Shown: positions 7,133 to 16,955, counted from the first letter of the stretch. The stretch is DNA of 64,000 bases from an uncultured Paracoccaceae bacterium (GCA_947495795.1 CANMAI010000007.1:124001-188000), one strand, 5' to 3'. Translations and numbers: made by a program. Notes: a model not told the origin generated them from the sequence alone.

Positions 7133-8953
7133 TCAGTCTTCCATTGCTTCCAGTTCGGAGATCATATCGGAGATGAGGCTGATGCCCTTATCCCAGAACT
7201 TCGGATCGGAGGCGTCGAGGCCGAAGGGCGCCAGAAGCTCTTTGTGGTGTTTGGAGCCGCCTGCCTTGAGCATCTCGAAGTACTTCTCCTGAAAGCCCTC
7301 CTCGCCCTCCGCATAAACGGCATAAAGCGCGTTCACGAGGCCGTCGCCGAAGGCATAGGCGTAGACGTAGAAGGGGGAGTGGATGAAGTGCGGGATGTAG
7401 GCCCAGAAGGTCTCGTAGCCTTCCATGAAGTTGAAGACAGGGCCTAGAGATTCGTGGCTTACTTCCATCCAGATCGCGTTGATCTGATCAGGGGTGAGTT
7501 CGCCTTCCGCACGGGCGGCATGGAGGCGGCACTCGAAATCATAAAAGGCGATCTGGCGGACCACCGTGTTGATCATGTCTTCGACCTTGGAGGCCAGTAG
7601 TGCCTTGCGCTGGGCCGGTTCCGTTGTGGCGGCGAGGAGCTTCTGGAAGGTGAGCATCTCGCCGAAAACGGAGGCTGTTTCGGCCAGCGTGAGAGGTGTG
7701 GAGGAGAGAAGCTCTCCCTGCCCCGCGGCCAGAACCTGATGGACGCCGTGCCCAAGCTCATGTGCCAGCGTCATCACGTCCCGCTGTTTGCCGAGGTAGT
7801 TGAGGAGCACGTAAGGGTGTGCATCCGTGACGGTTGGGTGGGCGAAGGCGCCGGGGGCCTTGCCGGGCTTTACCGGTGCGTCGATCCAGCCCTTCTCAAA
7901 GAAGGGTTTTGCGATATCGGCCATTTCGGGCGCGAAACCGGCATAGGCGTCCATCACGATTTTCTGGGCTTCGGGCCAGGCGATGATTTTCTTGTCTTCT
8001 GTCGGGAGGGGTGCGTTCCGGTCCCAGACCTCCAGCTTCTCAAGGCCCAGCCATTTGGCTTTTAGAGTGTAGTAGCGGTGGCTGAGATCGGGGTAGGCCG
8101 CGACAACCGCGTCGCGCAGGGCCTGCACGACCTCCGGCTCCACGTGGTTTGCGAGGTGGCGGGAGGACTGGGGCGTGGGCAGTTTGCGCCATTGATCCTC
8201 GATGGCCTTTTCCTTTGCCAGCGTGTTGGTGATGCGGGCGAAGAGGGGGAGGCGCTCCGTGAAAACGGTGGCAAGAGCACGGGCACCGGCCTCGCGCTTT
8301 TCACGCTCGTGATCCGTGAGAAGGTTTAGTGTGGCTTCGAGCGGCAGGGTCTCGCCCTCCACCTCGAAGGTGAGGCCCGCCATTGTTTCATCGAAGAGGC
8401 GGTTCCATGCGGCGGTGCCGACCACGGACTGATCGTGGAGGAATTTCTCCAACTCGTCGGAAAGCTGGTGCGGCTTCATCGCGCGGAGACGGTCTATCAC
8501 CGGCGTGTAGCGGGCGAGCGCAGGGAGAGCGTTGAGATTTGCTTCAAGGCTTGAGTCCTCGATGCGGTTGAACTCCAGCGTGAAGAAGACGAGCGGCGTG
8601 GTGATCTCGGTGATCCTGCCCTGCATGTCCGAGAAGAACTTGGCGCGCTCGGGATCGGTCGTGTTCTGGTAATAGCGCAGGCCTGCAAAGCTCATCACCC
8701 GGCCGGATTTGCCTTCGATGGCTTCGTATCGCTCGATGGCACCGAGAAGGCCTGGCGCATCGAGGCCGGCGAGATTGCCTTCATAATCCTTGGCGAAGGC
8801 GGCACATTCGCTCTCCAGCCAATTGAGATCTGCCTTCAATGCGGGGGCATCTTCGCCGCTGTAGAGATCGGAGAGATCCCATTCGGGCAGATTGCCGAGA
8901 TCGGGAGCGCTGGCAGGATCGGCGGCGTCGAATGTGCGGGGATCAAATGTCAT
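7133..8953 (-). CDS. pepF: M3 family oligoendopeptidase F (PepF)
   Basis: Cytoplasmic zinc metallopeptidase that cleaves oligopeptides. The 606-residue protein has the M3 zinc motif AHELGHGVHQ (H398, E399, H402 from the chosen start), the downstream glutamate region (LTLAETASVFGEML) and the typical helical N-terminal half. ATG 8953 (MTFDPRTF) is preferred over the in-frame TTG at 8965. It is the second gene of a likely two-gene unit, 8 bp after the small exported protein at 8962-9318. Length agrees with the PepF/M3B clan. Confidence 0.94.
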   Translation of the reverse strand: MTFDPRTFDAADPASAPDLGNLPEWDLSDLYSGEDAPALKADLNWLESECAAFAKDYEGNLAGLDAPGLLGAIERYEAIEGKSGRVMSFAGLRYYQNTTDPERAKFFSDMQGRITEITTPLVFFTLEFNRIEDSSLEANLNALPALARYTPVIDRLRAMKPHQLSDELEKFLHDQSVVGTAAWNRLFDETMAGLTFEVEGETLPLEATLNLLTDHEREKREAGARALATVFTERLPLFARITNTLAKEKAIEDQWRKLPTPQSSRHLANHVEPEVVQALRDAVVAAYPDLSHRYYTLKAKWLGLEKLEVWDRNAPLPTEDKKIIAWPEAQKIVMDAYAGFAPEMADIAKPFFEKGWIDAPVKPGKAPGAFAHPTVTDAHPYVLLNYLGKQRDVMTLAHELGHGVHQVLAAGQGELLSSTPLTLAETASVFGEMLTFQKLLAATTEPAQRKALLASKVEDMINTVVRQIAFYDFECRLHAARAEGELTPDQINAIWMEVSHESLGPVFNFMEGYETFWAYIPHFIHSPFYVYAYAFGDGLVNALYAVYAEGEEGFQEKYFEMLKAGGSKHHKELLAPFGLDASDPKFWDKGISLISDMISELEAMED

Positions 8954-8961
8954 GTCTGGCC

Positions 8962-9318
8962 TCAAAGCTCGATGGGGGCGTTTGTTTCGGGGTCTATCTC
9001 CACGGGAGGCGCGGAGGGTTTGCGGCGGATAATGATATCGCCGTTTGGCAGCACTTCCGGCAGATCGTAGAGGGCGAGGCCGCCAAGCTTTTCCGTGAGT
9101 TCCTGCAGGCGGGGGACCATTTGCGCGAAGAGCCCCTGAAGCTCCGGCCCCAGATCCTCCATCATGCTTTCAAGCTCCGGCGTGATCTCTTCCATCAGGC
9201 CCTTCATCGTTTCCTCGGCCCATTGCTCAAGAAACCGTTTTGGTTCTTCCTCGACAGTCTGCGCGAAGGCCGGGCTGAGTGAGGCGGCGAAAAATGCGAG
9301 TGCGATGAGATGTTTCAT
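8962..9318 (-). CDS. Small acidic exported protein
   Basis: A 118-residue protein with a clean signal peptide (MKHLIALAFFAASLSPAFA, cleavage after AFA). The mature part is Glu- and Leu-rich and predicted helical, with amphipathic stretches such as EETMKGLMEEI and PELQGLFAQMVPRLQEL, and ends with a beta-like tail (NGDIIIRRKP). No catalytic motif is visible. Similar short proteins next to pepF-like genes occur in Rhodobacterales, as I recall, without a known role. It is upstream of and probably co-transcribed with pepF. ATG 9318 is preferred over an upstream in-frame start because it begins the signal peptide. Confidence 0.72.
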   Translation of the reverse strand: MKHLIALAFFAASLSPAFAQTVEEEPKRFLEQWAEETMKGLMEEITPELESMMEDLGPELQGLFAQMVPRLQELTEKLGGLALYDLPEVLPNGDIIIRRKPSAPPVEIDPETNAPIEL

Positions 9319-9429
9319 GGAGCGGAATATGGGGGCTTTGGGGGGGAATGTCACGGGGGTGAGAGAGGATTTCACGTGGGGCGGCGTGGGATGCCTGCGG
9401 CGCGGATATTTAAGGAAAGATGAAGAGCA

Positions 9430-10449
9430 TCAGGCCGTTGGAAAGGAGAGATCCACCGTGACGGGGAAGTGATCGGATGCTTTGAGAAGGGCGGATTGAA
9501 GGGCGGGCGTTTCGAAGCATTCGGGATCGTCGAACGGATGCCAGATGCGCCACTCCGGGCTTGTGCGGGCGGCGAGGCCGGGAGAGAGCATGACGAAATC
9601 GATCAGTGTGTTGACGTAGCGCTTTGCCTGCCGGTCGTAGAAGCGGGCCGTTGCGGCTGTGGAGCCGCGCAAACCTTCGCGCCAGAGCTTGCTGAAGGGC
9701 TCAATGAGTCGCGTTTCGTGCTCGGCACCAAGGACAACTTCTACGCCCGAGCGGCCAAAGAGCTTTTCGAATGTGTCGAGGCCCGGCCCGTCGTTGAAAT
9801 CGCCGAGGACGATCACGTCGTCCTCTGACCGGAGGTGCCCTTCGACGCGCTGACGAAGCCAGATGCATTGGGCGAGTTGCTTGCGGCGGTTGGCGATGGA
9901 GATCCTCTGGGCCTCATCCTCCGTTGTGGCACCGCGCGGGGATTTGGATTTGGCGTGGACGCCGATGATCCGAAGCGGGCCGCCTGATGTTTCTGCGTTG
10001 AGTTCCAGCGGCGGTTTGGAAAAGCTGTGCATCTCCGGGGCCTGATCGACATCCGTATCGAGGGGAAACGTCTGATCGAAACGGGGGGCGTGGCCGATCA
10101 TGCCGCCTTGCGGATCGTGGCGGAGTGTGATTTTGGCCGGATCGTAAAGAGCCGCGATTTCCTGATGTGTGTGGCTCTCAAAGCCGATGAGTGCATGCGT
10201 CTGGCGAAGTTCGTACTGCTCCGCGAAGCGGGTGAGTGCGCGGCTGGTGGATTGGGTTTTGCCGGTGTTGGGCGCTTCGATGATGATGGTGAGATCGGCA
10301 TCCACATGGGCCAGAACGGTGGCGATGGCATCGGCCTGTTCCTGCCGTGTGACCTTATAGAGCTTGGACCACTTATCATCCGCTAGCAGGGCGTCTTTCG
10401 GGCTGAAAAGCTCCGAAAACCAGCAGATATTATAGGTGGCAATGCGCAT
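9430..10449 (-). CDS. Endonuclease/exonuclease/phosphatase-fold hydrolase
   Basis: A 339-residue member of the EEP (DNase I-like) superfamily. Motifs in order: an N-terminal ATYNICWFSE with the metal-binding Asn, IIEAPNTGKTQ with the metal-binding Glu, VHAKSKS, VIVLGDFNDGPG (the Asp-Asn pair) and a C-terminal ASDHFPVTVDL with the catalytic Asp-His. There is no signal peptide, so it is probably cytoplasmic and acts on a nucleic acid or phosphoester. The ATG shares its A with the TGA of the upstream J-domain gene, indicating translational coupling. Confidence 0.85.
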   Translation of the reverse strand: MRIATYNICWFSELFSPKDALLADDKWSKLYKVTRQEQADAIATVLAHVDADLTIIIEAPNTGKTQSTSRALTRFAEQYELRQTHALIGFESHTHQEIAALYDPAKITLRHDPQGGMIGHAPRFDQTFPLDTDVDQAPEMHSFSKPPLELNAETSGGPLRIIGVHAKSKSPRGATTEDEAQRISIANRRKQLAQCIWLRQRVEGHLRSEDDVIVLGDFNDGPGLDTFEKLFGRSGVEVVLGAEHETRLIEPFSKLWREGLRGSTAATARFYDRQAKRYVNTLIDFVMLSPGLAARTSPEWRIWHPFDDPECFETPALQSALLKASDHFPVTVDLSFPTA

Positions 10450-11141
10450 CAGCGGGTTTTTTCGCTATGCGTGGCCTGTATCTCATCCCACGCATCGTTG
10501 ATCGCGGAGAGGTGCCGTGTGGCGAGTTTGACGGCCTCTTCCGGCAGGCCGCGGGCGATCATCTTATCGGGGTGGGTTTCGCGGATGAGAGTGCGCCAGC
10601 GGGCGCGTATTTCCTTGAGCGGTTGATCGGGACGGACGCCAAGTGTGGTGTAGGGATCCTTCTTCGCATCGGGCACGTAGCGCGCACGAATGCAGCGAAA
10701 AACCTGCTCGGGCAAACCCAGCTTTTCAGCGGTGACTTTCAGGAAATCGTTCTCGGCCTCGTGGTAGAACCCATCGGCCATGGAGATGTGAAAGAGGCCT
10801 TCGAGAAGGTTTTCCAGCACGTCCTGATCATCGGCGAAGAGGGCGCCGATGCGGCTGGCATAATACTCGAAACCCGCTACATCCTGACGGGCAAGATTGA
10901 AGACGCGGGCTGCACTTTCCTCGTCTTCGGCGGAAATATCGAAAACCTGGCGGAAGGCTGTGACCTCTTCCTTGGTAACGGCGCCATCGGCTTTCGCCAT
11001 CTTGGCCCCAAGGGATATGACTGCAATCGTGAAGCCGACGCTCCGCTCTGGCGGGGTTTTGAGCCTGTCGAAGATGGCCGAAAGCGCCTCGCCGGAGGCA
11101 AGGGCCTGGAGCAGCTCGGCGATGCGGGACCAGATTGACAT
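10449..11141 (-). CDS. TerB/DnaJ-domain co-chaperone (DjlA-like)
   Basis: A 230-residue protein with an N-terminal TerB-like helical domain (about residues 35-150, including LGAKMAKADGAVTKEEV and ISMADGFYHEAENDFL) and a C-terminal J domain (DPYTTLGVRPDQP, then RETHPDKMIARG with the invariant HPD). The layout resembles DjlA, but there is no N-terminal membrane anchor. It probably stimulates DnaK ATPase on particular clients. Its TGA overlaps the ATG of the EEP hydrolase by one base (TGATG), so the two are likely made together. Confidence 0.86.
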   Translation of the reverse strand: MSIWSRIAELLQALASGEALSAIFDRLKTPPERSVGFTIAVISLGAKMAKADGAVTKEEVTAFRQVFDISAEDEESAARVFNLARQDVAGFEYYASRIGALFADDQDVLENLLEGLFHISMADGFYHEAENDFLKVTAEKLGLPEQVFRCIRARYVPDAKKDPYTTLGVRPDQPLKEIRARWRTLIRETHPDKMIARGLPEEAVKLATRHLSAINDAWDEIQATHSEKTR

Positions 11142-11224
11142 GGGCGCACGCTATGCCGGATTTGGGCGGGATTCCAGACGTGTTCGGCGCAAATATGTGG
11201 GCGCTGCCACGGTTTTTCGCGACC

Positions 11225-11683
11225 TCAATCGAGTATGCGCTGCATGAGGATCAGATCGTGCCATGCGTCGAATTTGCGGCCTGCCTGGGGGATGTGCGCG
11301 ACCGTGGTGAACCCCTCGCGGCGGAAGAAGTTTTGTGCACGGATACTGGTGCCGGAAATACCTGCGATGAAGCTGTGCCGGTGTTCTGCGCCTTTGATGA
11401 GTGCATCAAGGAGCGATTTGGCATGGCCCTTACCCTCTGCGCCCTCGGCGAGATAGATCGTGATTTCCGATGTGTGTGCATAACCTGGACCGGTGCGAAA
11501 CGGAGCGAGGGTGGCGAAACCGAGGATGGTTTCCGCTTCCAGCACGATCATATCTGTGAGGTCGAGTGTTGTCGGGTCCTTCTCTTCCGTCGTGAAGGTT
11601 ATGGCCGTCTCTCGGATGATCCGGTTCCAGATTTGGGCAATGGCCGTGCGGTCTTTCGGGTGAGCTTTGCGGATCTCTGACAT
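11225..11683 (-). CDS. GNAT family N-acetyltransferase
   Basis: A 152-residue acetyltransferase. The acetyl-CoA binding motif is visible as ITIYLAEGAEGKGHAKSLLDALI, followed by the IRAQNFFRREGFTTVAHI stretch typical of phosphinothricin/N-acyl amino-acid acetyltransferases. The substrate cannot be told from sequence. It is divergent from the hydantoinase gene, with 69 bp between the start codons. Confidence 0.85.
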   Translation of the reverse strand: MSEIRKAHPKDRTAIAQIWNRIIRETAITFTTEEKDPTTLDLTDMIVLEAETILGFATLAPFRTGPGYAHTSEITIYLAEGAEGKGHAKSLLDALIKGAEHRHSFIAGISGTSIRAQNFFRREGFTTVAHIPQAGRKFDAWHDLILMQRILD

Positions 11684-11752
11684 GGGGAGACGGGATCAGA
11701 TTGCGGGCCGGTCCACAAGAGACTAGCGTGGCGGAAAAATGGAGAGGCCGCG

Positions 11753-14700
11753 ATGAGCGTTTGGGATTTTTGGGTCGATCGGGGCGGCACGTTCACGGAT
11801 ATCGTCGCGCGGGATCCAGCGGGGGCGTTGCACCGGGCGAAACTCCTTTCCGAGAACCCCGAGCAGTATGACGACGCGGCCCTGGCTGGGATGCGGCAGT
11901 TTCTGGGGTTGGCGGCGGATGCGCCCATTCCTGTGGCGCGGCTGGGGGCGCTGAAGATGGGGACGACAGTGGCCACCAATGCGCTGTTGGAACGGAAGGG
12001 CGCGCCGGTTGTGCTGGTGACGACGGAGGGCCTTGGGCAGCAGCTGCGGCTGGCCTATCAGCACAGGCCCCGGCTGTTTGATCGCCAGATCGTGCTGCCG
12101 GAGATGCTGTCCTCGGACGTGATCAAGGCGCGGGAACGGGTGCGGGCGGATGGTACGATTGAGATGCCGCTGGATCTGGCGCATCTGGAGGCAGAATTGC
12201 GCCGCGCGCAAGCGGCCGGGATCGAGGCTTGCGCAATTGTGTTTGTGCATGGATATCGGCACCGGGCGCATGAGGCAGAGGCGGCGGCGATGGCGCGGCG
12301 GCTGGGCTTTCGGCAGGTGAGCGTCAGCCACGAGGTTTCGCCCCTGATGCGGATGGTATCGCGCGGGGATACGACCGTGGTGGACGCCTATCTGACGCCG
12401 ATTTTGCGTGCTTATGTGGACAGGGTGGCGGCGGCTTTTGATGGGGATATCGCGGGCAAGGTGATGTTCATGCAATCCTCGGGCGGGCTGACGGATGCGG
12501 GGCGGTTTCAGGGGAAGGATGCGATTTTGTCCGGCCCTGCCGGTGGTGTGGTGGGGGCTGTGCGCACCTCTGCGATCGCGGGGCAAGAGAAAATTATCGG
12601 ATTTGATATGGGCGGTACATCGACGGATGTGTGCCACTATGCCGGTGAGTTCGAACGTGTGTTGAACACTGAAGTGGCGGGTGTGCGGATCACGGCGCCG
12701 ATGATGAATATTCACACTGTGGCGGCGGGCGGAGGCTCTCTGCTGACATTTGATGGAACACGTCTGCGCGTAGGGCCGGAAAGTGCGGGGGCCAATCCGG
12801 GGCCTGCCTGTTATGGGCGGGGCGGGCCATTGGCGGTGACGGATGCTAATGTAGCGCTTGGGCGGCTGCGGCCGGAGTTTTTCCCCGCGATCTTTGGGCC
12901 TGAGGCGGATCGGCCTTTGGATGCGGACGCCACGCGGGATGCATTTGAGACGGTAGCGCGCGAGATCGGGATATCGCCGGAGGCCGCGGCGGAGGGATTT
13001 CTGCGGATTGCCGTGGAGAACATGGCCAACGCGATCAAGAAGATCTCCGTCCAGCGGGGCTATGATGTGACGGAGTATTGCCTGACTGTTTTCGGTGGAG
13101 CCGGGGCGCAGCATGCTTGCGCTATCGCAGATACGCTGGGGATGGAGCGGTGCCTGATCCACCCGATGGCGTCGCTGCTTTCGGCGTATGGCATGGGGCT
13201 TGCGGATATCCGGGCCTCCCGTCAGGAGGCTGTGGAGGCCGTGCTTTCGGACGAGGCGCGGCTGGGCGCTGCGGCGCGGCTGGACAGGCTGGGATCTGAA
13301 GTGCTGACGGAGGTGGAAGCACAGGGCGTGCCGGAGACGGCCATTCGCGTAGGCATGACCGTGCATCTGAAGGTGGCTGGCACGGATACGGCTTTGGGCG
13401 TGGATTTCGACGGGCTGGATGCGATGCGTGCGGATTTTACGGCGGCCCACAAGGCGCGGTTCGGTTTTGATCCGGGCGATGCCGATCTGGTGATTGAAGC
13501 GGTGAGCGCCGAAGCGGTGGGCGAGGCGGCCGATCTGGATGAGACACCTTTCGATGTATCGATGATGGACGAAGGGGCGCTGGACGTGGCTCTGGAAGCG
13601 CCGGTATTTGCGGAGGGTGACTGGCTGGAAAGTCGTTTCGTGCGACGAAGCGACATGGTGCCGGGTGGAAGACTGACGGGGCCAGCCGTGCTGGTGGAGG
13701 ATCATACCTCGATCTTCATCGCACCCGGCTGGCAGGCGCGGATTACCGCTTTTGACCATGTGGAACTGGTGCGAATTGAGGCGCGGGATACATCTGGAGC
13801 CGTGGGCACGGAGGCAGACCCGGTGATGCTGGAGGTGTTCAACAACCTTTACATGTCCATTGCTGAACAGATGGGCGCCGTGCTGGAGAACACGGCGGCG
13901 AGTGTGACTATCAAGGAGCGGCTGGATTTTTCCTGCGCTGTGTTTGATGCAGAGGGCGACCTGATTGCCAATGCACCGCATATGCCGGTGCATCTCGGGA
14001 GCATGGGAGCGAGCGTAAAAACGGTGATCGCGCAGAACCCTGAAATGCGCCCGGGCGACGTGTATGTGCTGAACGCGCCTTACAATGGCGGTACGCACCT
14101 GCCGGATATCACTGTGGTAACGCCCGTCTGGGATGATGCGGAGGAAAGCGTGCTGTTCTATACGTCTGCGCGTGGCCACCATACGGATGTGGGCGGGTTG
14201 ACGCCCGGCTCCATGCCGCCCGATAGCCGCTCCATCCATGATGAGGGGGCCTATATTGATAACTGGAAGTTGGTGGACGGGGGCGTTTTGCGCGAGGCGG
14301 AAACGCGGGATCTGCTGCTGAGTGCGAAGTATCCCGTACGCTCCGTGGATATCAACATCGCGGATCTGAAGGCACAGGTCGCAAGTTGCGAGAAGGGCGC
14401 GCAGGAATTGCGCGGCATGGTGGATCATTTCGGGCTGGACGTGGTGCAGGCCTATATGGGGCATGTGCAGGATAATGCGGAGGAGTGCGTGCGACGCGCG
14501 ATCACCTCGCTGAGCGATGCCGAATACATTTACCAGATGGACCCGGATTTTGACGGAGTGGAACGGGCGATCCACGTGAAGGTTTCGGTGGATAGGGATG
14601 CGCGGGAGGCGGTGATTGATTTCACTGGAACCACGGGGCAGCTTGCCACCAATTACAACGCGCCCGAGCCTGTGACGATGGCCGCTGTGCTTTATGTTTT

Positions 14701-15373
14701 CCGGCTTCTGGTGGATGACAATATCCCCATGAATGAAGGCGTAATGAAGCCGCTGAAGGTGATCCTGCCCAAGGGCACGATGCTTTCACCCCAGTATCCG
14801 GCAGCGATTATTGCCGGGAATGTGGAGACTTCACAGGCCGTGACCTCGGCGCTTTTGCTGGCGCTTGGTGTGCAGGCGGCCGCCCAATCGACGATGAACA
14901 ACACGACATGGGGCAACGCGCAATATCAGTATTACGAGACGATCTGTGGCGGCTCGGGTGCGGGCAGGCTTGCCGATGGGCGGGGCCATCCCGGCACCGC
15001 GGGTGTGCATACGCATATGACGAATTCCCGGCTGACGGACCCTGAGGTGCTGGAATGGCGTTTCCCGGTGCTGCTGGAGGAATTTTCCATTCGCGAAGGT
15101 TCGGGTGGCGCGGGTGGTTTTCGAGGGGGTGATGGCACGCGGCGACGTATCCGCTTCCTTGAGCCAATGACGCTGGCCGTGCTCGGCGGGCACCGCGTGG
15201 TGCCGCCGCCGGGGCTGGAGGCGGGCGGGCCGGGCACTGTGGGCCGGAGCCGTGTGGTGCGGGTTGGTGGCAGAGTAGATGAACTGCGCAGTGCAGATCA
15301 GACGGAGATGGCGGCGGGCGATATCTACTGGCTGGATACGCCGACCGGGGGCGGATTTACCGAGACGGATTGA
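11753..15373 (+). CDS. Fused hydantoinase A/B (5-oxoprolinase-type) protein
   Basis: A 1206-residue enzyme joining the HyuA and HyuB halves. The A half begins FWVDRGGTFTDIVARDP and carries the ATP-binding GFDMGGTSTDVCHY; the B half starts near residue 690 (VMLEVFNNLYMSIAEQMG) and contains LNAPYNGGTHLPDITVV and RGHHTDVGG. This arrangement and length match ATP-dependent 5-oxoprolinases, which open 5-oxoproline to glutamate, although hydantoinases share the fold. It probably forms an operon with the SDR gene 8 bp downstream. A 950-residue reverse-strand open frame here is a codon-bias artefact. Confidence 0.93.
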   Translation: MSVWDFWVDRGGTFTDIVARDPAGALHRAKLLSENPEQYDDAALAGMRQFLGLAADAPIPVARLGALKMGTTVATNALLERKGAPVVLVTTEGLGQQLRLAYQHRPRLFDRQIVLPEMLSSDVIKARERVRADGTIEMPLDLAHLEAELRRAQAAGIEACAIVFVHGYRHRAHEAEAAAMARRLGFRQVSVSHEVSPLMRMVSRGDTTVVDAYLTPILRAYVDRVAAAFDGDIAGKVMFMQSSGGLTDAGRFQGKDAILSGPAGGVVGAVRTSAIAGQEKIIGFDMGGTSTDVCHYAGEFERVLNTEVAGVRITAPMMNIHTVAAGGGSLLTFDGTRLRVGPESAGANPGPACYGRGGPLAVTDANVALGRLRPEFFPAIFGPEADRPLDADATRDAFETVAREIGISPEAAAEGFLRIAVENMANAIKKISVQRGYDVTEYCLTVFGGAGAQHACAIADTLGMERCLIHPMASLLSAYGMGLADIRASRQEAVEAVLSDEARLGAAARLDRLGSEVLTEVEAQGVPETAIRVGMTVHLKVAGTDTALGVDFDGLDAMRADFTAAHKARFGFDPGDADLVIEAVSAEAVGEAADLDETPFDVSMMDEGALDVALEAPVFAEGDWLESRFVRRSDMVPGGRLTGPAVLVEDHTSIFIAPGWQARITAFDHVELVRIEARDTSGAVGTEADPVMLEVFNNLYMSIAEQMGAVLENTAASVTIKERLDFSCAVFDAEGDLIANAPHMPVHLGSMGASVKTVIAQNPEMRPGDVYVLNAPYNGGTHLPDITVVTPVWDDAEESVLFYTSARGHHTDVGGLTPGSMPPDSRSIHDEGAYIDNWKLVDGGVLREAETRDLLLSAKYPVRSVDINIADLKAQVASCEKGAQELRGMVDHFGLDVVQAYMGHVQDNAEECVRRAITSLSDAEYIYQMDPDFDGVERAIHVKVSVDRDAREAVIDFTGTTGQLATNYNAPEPVTMAAVLYVFRLLVDDNIPMNEGVMKPLKVILPKGTMLSPQYPAAIIAGNVETSQAVTSALLLALGVQAAAQSTMNNTTWGNAQYQYYETICGGSGAGRLADGRGHPGTAGVHTHMTNSRLTDPEVLEWRFPVLLEEFSIREGSGGAGGFRGGDGTRRRIRFLEPMTLAVLGGHRVVPPPGLEAGGPGTVGRSRVVRVGGRVDELRSADQTEMAAGDIYWLDTPTGGGFTETD

Positions 15374-15381
15374 GGGCTACT

Positions 15382-16365
15382 ATGAAGGTTCTTGTTACAG
15401 GCAGCGCGGGGCATCTTGGTGAGGCGCTGATGCGGGTACTGCCGGGGTGCGGGCATGAGGCCGTTGGTGTGGATATCCGGCCGAGCTCCTTCACGCATCA
15501 TATTGGCTCGATAGCCGATCCTGATTTTGTGCGCGGTTGTGCGGAGGGTGTGGAGGCGATCCTGCACGCGGCCACCCTGCACAAGCCACATGTGGCAACG
15601 CATACGAAACATGATTTTGTGCAAGCCAATGTTGCGGGCACGCTTGTGCTGCTGGAGGCGGCGGTAGAGCGGGGGATCGAGCGGTTTGTTTTTACCAGCA
15701 CGACCAGTGCGTTTGGGGCGTCGCTCAGCCCCGGGCCGGGGCAGCCTGCGGCGTGGATTGACGAGGCTGTGGCTTCGGTGCCGAAGAATATCTATGGGGT
15801 TACGAAGACGGCGGCGGAGGATCTTTGCCAGCTGTTTGCGCGAAAGCATGGGCTGAACTGCGTGGTGTTGCGCACGTCGCGGTTCTTTCCGGAGGAGGAT
15901 GACAGTGCGGAGATGCGAACGGCCTATTCGGGGGAGAATGCCAAGGCCAACGAGTTTCTGTTTCGGCGTGTGGATCTGGAAGATGCCGCTGCGGCGCATG
16001 TCAGAGCGCTTGAGCGTGCGCCGGAGATCGGCTTCGGGAAATATGTGATCAGCGCGCCCTCGCCTTTCCAACGGAATGACTTGGTGGCGCTACGCACGGA
16101 TGCCGTGAGTGTTGTGGGCGGGATCTATCCTGAGTTTGCAAGGATTTATCAGGCGGCGGGTTTTGCTATGTTTCCGGATATCGAGCGGGTTTATGCAAGT
16201 GATCTGGCACAGAAGGAGATTGGCTGGGCACCGACTTACGATTTCGGGAAAGTGCTTGCGCAGATCGCGGCGGGAGAGCCTGTCGGGAGTGATCTTTCGC
16301 GTGCTGTGGGCATCAAGGGCTATCATGCGGAGGCTTTTGCCGAGGGTCCCTATCCGGTGGAGTGA
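15382..16365 (+). CDS. NAD-dependent epimerase/dehydratase (extended SDR)
   Basis: A 327-residue Rossmann-fold protein with the N-terminal cofactor motif VTGSAGHLGEALMR, a middle catalytic FTSTTSAFG stretch and the active-site YGVTKTAAED (YxxxK). Such extended SDRs act on nucleotide sugars or other cyclic substrates; the substrate here is unknown. ATG 15382 is preceded by GAGGG and lies 8 bp after the hydantoinase stop, so co-transcription is likely. The last 16 bp overlap the convergent imuA-like gene. Confidence 0.88.
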   Translation: MKVLVTGSAGHLGEALMRVLPGCGHEAVGVDIRPSSFTHHIGSIADPDFVRGCAEGVEAILHAATLHKPHVATHTKHDFVQANVAGTLVLLEAAVERGIERFVFTSTTSAFGASLSPGPGQPAAWIDEAVASVPKNIYGVTKTAAEDLCQLFARKHGLNCVVLRTSRFFPEEDDSAEMRTAYSGENAKANEFLFRRVDLEDAAAAHVRALERAPEIGFGKYVISAPSPFQRNDLVALRTDAVSVVGGIYPEFARIYQAAGFAMFPDIERVYASDLAQKEIGWAPTYDFGKVLAQIAAGEPVGSDLSRAVGIKGYHAEAFAEGPYPVE

Positions 16366-16955
16366 GCGGTACCTTCAACCTCCACCCCTTCGTCCGCCTG
16401 CTTCAGATACCAGCTTGCCACCGGTTCCATCCGGGCGCGGGAACGTGTCAGGTGCCAGCGCGCACGCTGCTCCGGGGTGGCCCAACCGGGGGCAGTGGCC
16501 ATGTGCCAGCGCGTTTCCACCCCTTGCGCTCCGCCGTTTCCGGGGGTGAGCAGAAGGGCCGTGGGGTTGGTATGCGCCGCCTCTGCCGCCAGATGCAGGC
16601 GACGCACGGGCGTGAGATGCGGCGGCTCCGGCAGTTCCACGATTGTGAGCGGAACAACACCTGCCCGCAGCGATTCCTCTACCGTCCACAAAAGATCGTT
16701 CGCGCGGTGTGCCCTGATAATCAGGAGGCGGCCCGGGTCTATCCATTTGCGCAGGCCATCGCCGTTCAGCCAGCCATCTGCCCGCATGTGGCGTACCCAG
16801 AAGATAAGACCCTTCGTCTGCCGCGCGACCAGCAGCGCAAAGGTCAGCCGCGCAAAACCACAGACCTCATGCGCCCGACCGGTGGGCAGCGAAATGCCGG
16901 GTGCGATGGTGAGAAGTGGCCTTGATACGGGCCTGGCGCGGGTGAGGACAGACAT
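16350..16955 (-). CDS. imuA: ImuA-like (SulA/RecA-fold) protein without imuB or dnaE2
   Basis: A 201-residue protein resembling ImuA of the mutagenic translesion cassette. Supporting stretches are GRAHEVCGFARLTFALL near the N-terminus, LIFWVRH, and the conserved TPVRRLHLAAEAA plus a C-terminal ETRWHMATAP and WHLTRSRARMEP. In most alphaproteobacteria imuA lies directly upstream of imuB and dnaE2 (imuC), which together carry out DNA-damage-induced mutagenesis. Neither is adjacent here: the next gene downstream is the convergent SDR, with a 16-bp overlap. It could act with an imuB elsewhere or be a relic. No LexA box was identified with confidence. Confidence 0.68.
   Translation of the reverse strand: MSVLTRARPVSRPLLTIAPGISLPTGRAHEVCGFARLTFALLVARQTKGLIFWVRHMRADGWLNGDGLRKWIDPGRLLIIRAHRANDLLWTVEESLRAGVVPLTIVELPEPPHLTPVRRLHLAAEAAHTNPTALLLTPGNGGAQGVETRWHMATAPGWATPEQRARWHLTRSRARMEPVASWYLKQADEGVEVEGTAHSTG

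Noticed and set aside
11723-14575. 950-codon reverse-strand open frame
   Set aside because: It is fully antisense to the well-supported HyuA-HyuB fusion and its translation is rich in His and Arg without domains, as expected from codon bias in GC-rich DNA.
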